Shown: positions 1 through 5,197 of the stretch, one piece after another
How the letters are laid out: every line of letters starts with the position of its first letter
Numbering within the stretch: position 1 is the first letter of the stretch
NCBI GenBank assembly: GCA_020047885.1
Contig: JAIFNF010000004.1
Span: 1 to 6,170, forward strand
DNA: 6,170 nt
Direction: 5' to 3'
Source of the DNA: Gammaproteobacteria bacterium
Lineage (GTDB): Bacteria > Pseudomonadota > Gammaproteobacteria > Competibacterales > Competibacteraceae
The notes under the pieces: model-generated
The model's input: the letters and a program-made list of their open reading frames with translations, nothing else
The model's database searches: none
Told to the model about the DNA's origin: nothing
Made by a program: the position numbers and the translations under genes

Positions 1-10
1 CAACATGGGC

Positions 11-153
11 GAGGGGAGCGAGCCGTAAGGCTCCGTCACTAGGCCCTTTACGGGGCAGAGTCTCACGACCCGGCAGGTGGAAAGCCTGCACTTTTTTCAA
101 CCCCGATAGCTCACGTAACAGGAGAGCGAGAACAGGGGAACGCTTCGCGTTCC
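11..153 (+). ncRNA. Putative omega-RNA / HEARO-like guide RNA scaffold
   Basis: Five ordered helices can be drawn by eye. They are: GAGCC/GGCTC (20-24 with 29-33) closing a GNRA-type GTAA loop; GCCC/GGGC (43-46 with 53-56); GCAGG/CCTGC (73-77 with 85-89); an outer CCCC/GGGG (101-104 with 135-138) enclosing GCTC/GAGC (109-112 with 124-127); and GGAACGC/GCGTTCC (137-143 with 147-153), which competes with the outer helix for G137-138. The first loop GTAA (25-28) is complementary to TTAC (48-51) in the second loop, giving a possible kissing interaction. The CCCC...GATAGCTC...GAGAGC...CAGGGGAAC pattern recalls IscB-associated omega-RNA (HEARO), where the RNA precedes the nuclease gene and carries its guide at the 5' end. 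Here the element right end follows at once, so no iscB fits between them. The alternative is a TnpB-type RNA, whose guide would be the bases after the right end. The family call rests on memory and needs a covariance search. Confidence 0.5.
73..97 (+). terminator. Hairpin followed by six T inside the element
   Basis: A 5-bp stem GCAGG/CCTGC (73-77 with 85-89) with a 7-base loop is followed after AC by a run of six T (92-97). It has the shape of a weak intrinsic terminator. It also fits as an internal helix of the structured RNA, in which case the T run is just a linker. I favour the structural-RNA reading because further helices continue downstream. If it does terminate, transcripts from the left would be trimmed before the next gene. 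Confidence 0.3.
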
Positions 154-164
154 GCGCTATCCCT

Positions 165-184
165 CCCCGTCCTAAAGGACGAGG
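165..184 (+). repeat. Right-end subterminal hairpin of the element
   Basis: CCCCGTCC (165-172) pairs with GGACGAGG (177-184) around a TAAA loop. Seven of eight positions pair, the exception being C167 against A182. IS200/IS605 elements have imperfect subterminal hairpins that the Y1 transposase TnpA recognises on single-stranded DNA, so an intact stem would keep the end mobile in trans. No tnpA is in the window. The AGGACGAGG part also resembles a Shine-Dalgarno, but it is locked in the stem and ends 18 bases before the ATG at 203. Confidence 0.6.
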
Positions 185-202
185 TCTCTCGCGCAACATC
201 TG

Positions 203-1879
203 ATGAAAATCTCTTTTAAATTAGATGCTTTTCGCAAATCCACGGTGTGGGCAGCGATAAGTAGTATGGTATTGCTGGGAGCAGTGGGTTGCTCGAATGA
301 TGATGACGATCCGGAACTCAATAAGCCCGTCCCGAATCCCTACCTTTCCGCGCCGCTTTACGGCATCACCCATATCGATTCTTCGCAGAGCGACTCAACG
401 CCCTATGGACCGCCTGACGGTCAGTTCACGGTTGATCCATCCCGACAGCCGATCATCTATGGTGGCCCGATCAGCATTATGACGCTGGCGTCTACCAACC
501 CCGATTACATGTGGGCGGTCGCCACGGATCGAGTGGCCTATGTGAACAAGAAGTCCGGGCAATGGAATCGTGTGGGCACCGCCTATGACGCACCGGCTTA
601 CTTTGTCGATACGCTGGGACCGGTTCCTGATGCGACCCACCAGGCTTTTGGTGAGCTGAGGGCCGTCGGGATGACCATTCCCCAGATGGATGCGCTCCTG
701 AAAAATGATTATGGGGATGATTATTTTTACCGGGTACTCAACGGCAACTACTCACTGGTTGATCGAGATAATACCCTCTACGCCACTTATGGAAAAGGTA
801 TTTACGCATTCAAGCTGAACGATCCCGCCGACCCATCAAAAGGCATTATGCTGCATCGGGCAATGGCGGACGCCAGCGTGATTACGGGTGGTACGCAACA
901 AACCAGAATCGTGGGTCTTTCTCTGACTTATGACGGTTATCTGATCGTCGTTTTCTCGCAGGGCATGACGATTATCAACCGTAATTTTGATATTGCTTCA
1001 GCACATTTTTACTCACTTGGATCTGGCAATGAAAAAGTTTCCAATTCGATTTCGGTGGATGAAAATAACGGTATTTATGTTGCGACTAATAAAACCATGC
1101 GTAAGCTGGTCTGGACCGGTTCCGGGATTTCCGATCAGGAACGCAATGGAGCCTGGTCGAGTCCTTATGACGCGCCTGATGATGTACCGCCCGTCATCAA
1201 GTTTGATAATGGCACGGGTTCGACGCCGACGTTGATGGGGTTTGGCAATGATTCCGACAAACTGGTTGTGATCACTGATGGGGCGAAGCGCATGAATCTG
1301 GTGGCGTTTTGGCGCGATCAGATTCCTGACAGTTTCGTCCAGAAACCGGGCACCACTTCACGGCGAATTGCCGGACAAATTCCGGTCACCTGTGGTCTGG
1401 CTTCGACGACCGAATGGATCCAGTCCGAGCAGTCCGTAGTTGTCAATGGCTATGGCGCTTTTGTCGTGAATAATATTCCCGAAGATACCCAGGCTTTATC
1501 CCAAGTTGCCGAGAATAAAATACTGGTCGTTTCGCTGATGGGGCCTGCTTACCCGACGTCTTATGGCGTTGAGCGTTTCCAATGGGATTCTGCGAAAGAC
1601 GAATGGCGATCTGCATGGGCGCGGTCGGATGTATCGTCCACCAGCATGGTTCCCGTTCACAGCCAGTTGAAAAAAATGGCCCTGGTGAATGGATATACCA
1701 ATGAGAAAGGCTGGGAAGTGACTGGGATGGACTGGGATAACGGGAAAACCGTCCATCAGACATTTTTTGGTGGGCAGAATTATGGAAACGGGGCTTACGC
1801 CATTCTCGAGTATCTCGAAAATGGCGATCTGCTTTTTAATTCGATTGTCGGACCCATGCGCGTACATTATGGCCAGTGA
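203..1879 (+). CDS. Predicted lipoprotein with beta-propeller-like body
   Basis: The product is 558 residues. The N-terminus has basic residues (K2, K6, R11, K12), a hydrophobic stretch and a lipobox-like GAVGC with Cys30, so it should be a lipidated exported protein. Ser31 rather than Asp follows the Cys, which favours the outer membrane. A low-complexity acidic linker (NDDDD, 32-36) comes next. The rest (about 85-555) has repeated short segments of the type 'DxxxxLYATYGKGIYAF' (about 188-203), 'LTYDGYLIVVFSQG' (241-254), 'VDENNGIYVATNK' (285-297) and 'NDSDKLVVITDG' (349-360). Such segments suggest propeller blades related to SMP-30/quinoprotein-like folds. No catalytic motif was recognised. 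ATG 203 is chosen because the signal peptide starts there, but no Shine-Dalgarno sits at normal spacing and a mobile-element end lies just upstream. Base composition is low in the middle (20 G/C of 60 at 1021-1080). The same-strand sulfatase follows, suggesting a shared extracytoplasmic role. Lipoprotein call fairly sure; fold tentative. Confidence 0.8.
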   Translation: MKISFKLDAFRKSTVWAAISSMVLLGAVGCSNDDDDPELNKPVPNPYLSAPLYGITHIDSSQSDSTPYGPPDGQFTVDPSRQPIIYGGPISIMTLASTNPDYMWAVATDRVAYVNKKSGQWNRVGTAYDAPAYFVDTLGPVPDATHQAFGELRAVGMTIPQMDALLKNDYGDDYFYRVLNGNYSLVDRDNTLYATYGKGIYAFKLNDPADPSKGIMLHRAMADASVITGGTQQTRIVGLSLTYDGYLIVVFSQGMTIINRNFDIASAHFYSLGSGNEKVSNSISVDENNGIYVATNKTMRKLVWTGSGISDQERNGAWSSPYDAPDDVPPVIKFDNGTGSTPTLMGFGNDSDKLVVITDGAKRMNLVAFWRDQIPDSFVQKPGTTSRRIAGQIPVTCGLASTTEWIQSEQSVVVNGYGAFVVNNIPEDTQALSQVAENKILVVSLMGPAYPTSYGVERFQWDSAKDEWRSAWARSDVSSTSMVPVHSQLKKMALVNGYTNEKGWEVTGMDWDNGKTVHQTFFGGQNYGNGAYAILEYLENGDLLFNSIVGPMRVHYGQ

Positions 1880-1916
1880 TCGAAAGACAGGATGAGGATT
1901 AGAACTGGCCTGTGAA

Positions 1917-1946
1917 CCCCTCTCCCATGGGAAGAGGGGCGTTTTT
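1917..1946 (+). terminator. Intrinsic terminator between lipoprotein and sulfatase genes
   Basis: CCCCTCT (1917-1923) pairs perfectly with AGAGGGG (1933-1939). Two further C-G pairs form inside, past a C/A mismatch, around an ATG loop. A T5 tract follows at 1942-1946. This is a convincing Rho-independent terminator 38 bases after the lipoprotein stop. It ends only 12 bases before the sulfatase ribosome-binding site, so it may act as a partial terminator that lowers downstream expression. Confidence 0.8.
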
Positions 1947-1958
1947 AGATAGATTCCG

Positions 1959-1965
1959 AGGAGAG
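1959..1965 (+). promoter_or_regulatory. Shine-Dalgarno of the sulfatase gene
   Basis: AGGAGAG lies 5 bases before ATG 1971, a near-consensus ribosome-binding site at good spacing. It fixes the sulfatase start, which is also the only choice that keeps the whole twin-arginine signal peptide. It contrasts with the lipoprotein gene, which has no such site. Confidence 0.8.
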
Positions 1966-1970
1966 TACCC

Positions 1971-3890
1971 ATGGTTGACGACACCCTGACCACTGACCGC
2001 CGCCAATTTTTGAAAGCCGGCATGGCTGCTGCGGGATTAGCGGGACTCGGTGGTTTAATGCCTGGTCAAGCGCCCGCCGCCAATCCGGCAGACGCATCGC
2101 TGCAGGGCAAACCCAATATCCTGTTGATCATGGTGGATGAGCAGCGTTATCCGATGAGCTACGAGTCGCCCGAACTGGCAGATTTTCGCAAGCACTATTT
2201 GAAGACCCAGGAGGCTCTGCGCCAGACCGGGGTCGAATGCCATCGCCATTATGCGGCTTCGGTCGCGTGTGTTCCGAGTCGAACCAGTTTTTTCACGGGT
2301 CACTATCCCTCCCTGCATGGTGCATCCAACACGGATGGCACAGCGAAATCCGCCTATGACGCGGAGATGTTCTGGCTAACCCCGCATAGTGTTCCCACTA
2401 TCGGCAATTACTTCCGCACAGCGGGCTACCGTACCTTCTATCGGGGTAAATGGCATGTTGCTCATGCCGATCTGGTCGTGCCGGGTACTCGGCAATCCAT
2501 CGTCAGCTACGATGACCAGGGAAACCGCGATCCAGCGGCCGAAGCCCGCTATCAAGCCGCTAACCGATTGGAAGATTTCGGGTTTGCCGGTTGGATGGGG
2601 CCTGAACCGCATGGGTCTGATCCCTTGAATTCCGGCTCCTCGGCACGCGGCAAAAAAGGCCGGGATGAAGCCATCGCCGGTCAAACCATCGACCTGCTCG
2701 ACGAGTTGGAGGCTTCCAGCGATGCGACCCCATGGTTAACGGTATGCAGTTTGGTGAATCCTCACGATAGCGCCTTGTTTGGGTTCTTTACCCGACAGAA
2801 CGCCGATGAGCAGGGCAAGTGGGATTTCTCGGTCGACGATACGGTTCCGTACCATCTGTTTAGTGCGGAATTTGAAGCGAGTCGGCAGGATGACCTCAAA
2901 CAAAAGCCGACCTGTCAGGAGAGTTACCGGCACCAGTACAGCGCCATCCTTCAACCGGTGGCCACCAGCGACCAGTATTATCGGCTTTATTATCAGTTGC
3001 ATAAAGCGGTGGATGAGCAGATCGCGCGGGTCTACGACCGGCTCAAAAATTCCCGCTTTTTTGCGAACACCATCGTCGTTTTTACTGCCGATCATGGTGA
3101 TTTGCTCGGCGCTCATGGCGGATTGCATCAAAAGTGGTTTACGGCCTATGAGGAAGCCCTTCGTGTCCCGTTGATCTTTTCCAGTCCCGCATGGTCGCAA
3201 ACCGGGATGGATCATCTGACCAGTCATGTTGATGTATTGCCTACCCTGCTGGGACTGGCCGGGTTGGATGCGGAAATCCTGCGCCAACAATTGGCTGGCG
3301 ATTTTACGGATGCCCGACCGTTGGTGGGCAAGGACATTTCAGCAGCGATCCTGGGGCAGGCGGTGCCGGAAACTCTGAAGACGCCGATTTATTTCATGAC
3401 TGACGACGACCCCAGTCGTGGCCCATCGCAGGAAAATGTGGTGGGACTTTCCTATTCTTCAGTGGTGCAACCCAACCACATTGAGACGGTCGTAGTCCGG
3501 CGATCCGACGGATTATGGAAATACTCCCGCTATTTCGACAATCCGCAATACTGGAGCAGCCCAGGTACGCCCGTTGAACCGGTGCCTAGCGACCTTTGTA
3601 AGCTGGGCGGGCATGACGTGCAAGATAAGGTCGTCAGAGAGATTAACAACAAGGATTGCGTGGGATCCCAATGGGCGCTGGCGCAGAAAACGGTGAAAGT
3701 CACCCCGGCTGCTGAGCAATACGAGTTGTATGATCTCTCGAATGATCCATTGGAAGTCGTCAATCTGGCGGGTCAACGTGCGGTTGCCGCCATCGAAGCC
3801 GAATTACGGCAATTACTCGCTGAGCAATGCGTCGCCAAACGCCTGAGTCCGGTGAGTGGCGCGGTGCCTGGGCAACCGACGTTCGCGTAG
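1971..3890 (+). CDS. Tat-exported formylglycine-dependent sulfatase
   Basis: The product is 639 residues. A twin-arginine signal (DRRQFLKAG, R10-R11) followed by a Gly/Ala-rich hydrophobic segment and an Ala-rich cleavage zone near 34-38 predicts export of the folded enzyme to the periplasm. The type I sulfatase core begins at KPNILLIMVDEQRYP (47-61), with metal ligand D56. The catalytic motif CVPSR is at 100-104, where Cys100 would be converted to formylglycine. Other family residues are GKWH (159-162), NPHD (263-266), TADHGD (372-377, metal ligands D374/H375) and Lys388. The C-terminal 'YDLSNDPLEVVNL' (587-599) is also typical. An intact CxPSR implies an active hydrolase of sulfate esters, or of phosphonate/phosphate monoesters as in some relatives. 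The substrate cannot be read. E57 stands where many sulfatases have a second Asp, as in choline-sulfatase-like members. At 639 residues it is longer than common 500-550-residue members, with extra sequence around 480-580 holding Cys543 and Cys563. No maturase gene is in view. Confidence 0.93.
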   Translation: MVDDTLTTDRRQFLKAGMAAAGLAGLGGLMPGQAPAANPADASLQGKPNILLIMVDEQRYPMSYESPELADFRKHYLKTQEALRQTGVECHRHYAASVACVPSRTSFFTGHYPSLHGASNTDGTAKSAYDAEMFWLTPHSVPTIGNYFRTAGYRTFYRGKWHVAHADLVVPGTRQSIVSYDDQGNRDPAAEARYQAANRLEDFGFAGWMGPEPHGSDPLNSGSSARGKKGRDEAIAGQTIDLLDELEASSDATPWLTVCSLVNPHDSALFGFFTRQNADEQGKWDFSVDDTVPYHLFSAEFEASRQDDLKQKPTCQESYRHQYSAILQPVATSDQYYRLYYQLHKAVDEQIARVYDRLKNSRFFANTIVVFTADHGDLLGAHGGLHQKWFTAYEEALRVPLIFSSPAWSQTGMDHLTSHVDVLPTLLGLAGLDAEILRQQLAGDFTDARPLVGKDISAAILGQAVPETLKTPIYFMTDDDPSRGPSQENVVGLSYSSVVQPNHIETVVVRRSDGLWKYSRYFDNPQYWSSPGTPVEPVPSDLCKLGGHDVQDKVVREINNKDCVGSQWALAQKTVKVTPAAEQYELYDLSNDPLEVVNLAGQRAVAAIEAELRQLLAEQCVAKRLSPVSGAVPGQPTFA

Positions 3891-4973
3891 TCAAGCCAGT
3901 CGCTCCAGCCAGTCCGCCGCTTCGACTATCCCGGTCGGCGCGACGGGTGGCTTGGTTGGCTGGTTGAGCAACTCTTCTAATGCTTCAGCGAGTTTGCCGG
4001 TCGTCAACTGTTCACGGCCGACCTTGACGCCATTGCCGTGTTCCTGCAACCAGCGACTCAGCCACGGCTCTTCCGGCCAATCATCGCGGGCGACATACAG
4101 CGTCCGGACGCCATTACAAGCGGCTTCGGTAAACGCGCCGTAACCGGGTTTGGTCAGCAGCACATCACAGGAGCGGATCAAGTCGACCATCGGCAGATCC
4201 GCCAACGGTTCCCAGTTCGGCATATCCAGCCGCGTGGCCTGCCAGGCTGGCGGCGTCAGCCAATGTACGCCTTGCAGCGTTGGCCACTCCTCCAGCGGTG
4301 GGCGCATATCAACCCCGCCCAGCCCAATCAACACCAGCACTTCATGCGCAGGCAAACCCAGTCGGCGGTTGATCTCGGGTCGGCGATTTTGACCGAGTGC
4401 CGCAATCGGGCCGATGGGTTGCGCATTGTGCAGTTCCGGCATCGGCATGGAGGGCGCGGGTTGCAGAAAAGCGACGGCGCTGTTGTAAGCGGCCAGCATC
4501 GGCGTGCGTAATTCCTGCAAATCCGGTTCATTTTGCCCATACCCGGCCAGAATATCCGCCCAATTCAGCGAACACAGCGCCAGCGCCGGTATCTCCAACC
4601 GAGCGGCAGCGGCCAGAGTGAGATAGGGAATATCCGCCAGCAGTAGATCCGGCGCAGCGTCCCGCAACAACGTTTCCTGCCCGGCCAGTCGCGAAGCCCA
4701 GTCGGCATGGAACGCCCGGTAAGCCGCCAGACTCTCGGCCACCTTGGCCTCCAGGGCGTCGACCATGATCATGCCGAAATCAGCGGCACCGGCGATGACC
4801 GCGAACTCGCACTCCATGCGCTGACGCAACACCGCTTCCGGCAACGCGCTGTGCACGGTCAGCCGCCCGGTCGGATGACGCCGCCGCCATTCATTCAGCA
4901 CCGGCGCGACCTGCGCCAAATGACCGAAACCATGCCCGGACAGGGCTACATACAGATGAGAGTTCGCTTTCAT
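3891..4973 (-). CDS. GT-B glycosyltransferase-like protein
   Basis: The product is 360 residues from ATG 4973. It opens with a first beta strand and glycine-rich loop, LYVALSGHGFGH (7-18), typical of GT-B transferases of the MurG/GT28 type and of the N-terminal domain of plant L-arabinokinase. A second domain begins near EVLVLIGLGG (211-220). It carries LLTKPGYGAFTEAACNG (272-288), matching the nucleotide-sugar-binding region of that superfamily, followed by ARDDWPEEPWLSRWL (295-309). No signal peptide or membrane segment is evident, so it should be cytoplasmic. Donor and acceptor sugars are unknown. The frame stays open upstream to an ATG at 5093 (40 extra residues), but that extension looks non-homologous. 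The chosen start has a weak GGA seven bases before it. The gene converges on the sulfatase with abutting stop codons and is divergent from glycogen phosphorylase. It could instead be a non-catalytic GT-B-fold protein. Confidence 0.8.
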   Translation of the reverse strand: MKANSHLYVALSGHGFGHLAQVAPVLNEWRRRHPTGRLTVHSALPEAVLRQRMECEFAVIAGAADFGMIMVDALEAKVAESLAAYRAFHADWASRLAGQETLLRDAAPDLLLADIPYLTLAAAARLEIPALALCSLNWADILAGYGQNEPDLQELRTPMLAAYNSAVAFLQPAPSMPMPELHNAQPIGPIAALGQNRRPEINRRLGLPAHEVLVLIGLGGVDMRPPLEEWPTLQGVHWLTPPAWQATRLDMPNWEPLADLPMVDLIRSCDVLLTKPGYGAFTEAACNGVRTLYVARDDWPEEPWLSRWLQEHGNGVKVGREQLTTGKLAEALEELLNQPTKPPVAPTGIVEAADWLERLA

Positions 4974-5028
4974 GCATTTTTCCACTGCGGCTTGCTGGCT
5001 GAAACTGGCAATCTTCGGCGGTTTGACC

Positions 5029-5056
5029 TTGCAATTCCAAATTGCCGGACTATGGT
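5029..5056 (+). promoter_or_regulatory. Possible sigma70-type promoter for glycogen phosphorylase
   Basis: TTGCAA (5029-5034) and TATGGT (5051-5056) are spaced by 16 bases and each match four of six consensus positions. Transcription would start near 5063 and give a leader of about 135 bases. The -10 box overlaps the left arm of an inverted repeat, so a protein bound there could block it. The match is weak and other placements are possible. Confidence 0.25.
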
Positions 5057-5079
5057 TTTTCATAATGTCAGCCATAGTC
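5048..5079. promoter_or_regulatory. Perfect 8-bp inverted repeat in divergent intergenic region
   Basis: GACTATGG (5048-5055) and CCATAGTC (5072-5079) are exact reverse complements separated by 16 bases, so arm centres are 24 bp apart. The site lies upstream of both the GT-B gene and glycogen phosphorylase, the usual place for an operator serving divergent genes. It could also form a stem-loop in RNA. It falls in the upstream extension of the GT-B frame, which argues mildly for the shorter start of that gene. No regulator family is assigned. Confidence 0.45.
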
Positions 5080-5130
5080 GGGGCGCGGATCACCGCATCG
5101 AAGGCTGTGGCTGAAGACTATTAAAGCGTT

Positions 5131-5162
5131 TCCGATGTCGTCCGGCCTGGCCGGATGTCGTC
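5131..5162. promoter_or_regulatory. Palindrome flanked by 9-bp direct repeats before glycogen phosphorylase
   Basis: TCCGGCC-T-GGCCGGA (5141-5155) is a perfect 15-base odd palindrome and can form a 6-bp hairpin with loop CTG. The 9-base direct repeat GATGTCGTC occurs at 5134-5142 and 5154-5162, exactly 20 bp apart, about two helical turns. It ends 35 bases before ATG 5198, so it could be an operator or a leader hairpin. The first repeat contains an ATG (5135) in frame with the gene. The remainder of 4974-5197 shows nothing else I can name. Confidence 0.4.
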
Positions 5163-5197
5163 GATTCTTCAGCACCAGTACTGCGGACTCTATCGAT

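Larger units (their letters stand above)
1..202 (+). mobile_element. IS200/IS605-type element end (nuclease-less or cut by window edge)
   Basis: This stretch has no credible protein gene but is packed with stem-loops. It ends in the block CCCCGTCC-TAAA-GGACGAGG (165-184) followed by TCTCTCGCGC, which resembles the right ends I know from IS200/IS605-family elements carrying tnpB or iscB. Seen directly: the hairpins and the abrupt change to coding sequence at 203. Inferred: the element lies to the left of about 193-202. Either it is a short remnant made only of guide RNA plus right end, or a tnpB-type gene lies beyond the left edge. One frame (3-203) is open but has no start codon and gives an arginine-rich peptide, typical of spurious translation of such ends. 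No transposase motif is visible. The exact right border is uncertain: 193 by the repeat-like end, or 202 if the flank begins with ATGA. Confidence 0.6.

Noticed and set aside
1..202. CRISPR array or tRNA in the left region
   Set aside because: There are no regularly spaced direct repeats, and the helices do not form a cloverleaf.
3..203. Open frame of 66 codons without a stop across the element end
   Set aside because: It has no ATG, GTG or TTG in the window. The translated peptide is Arg/Pro-rich and follows RNA hairpins, so it is most likely spurious.
1443..2023. Minus-strand frames of 106 and 175 residues over the lipoprotein end
   Set aside because: The longer one crosses the terminator and both oppose a coherent coding frame; no start signal or motif supports them.
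3856..4621. Plus-strand frames opposite the GT-B gene
   Set aside because: The minus strand carries clear GT-B motifs throughout; the plus-strand translations are low-complexity shadows.
4974..5093. N-terminal 40-residue extension of the GT-B gene
   Set aside because: The conserved GT-B beginning lies right after ATG 4973. The extension covers the intergenic dyad and looks unlike a domain or signal peptide.
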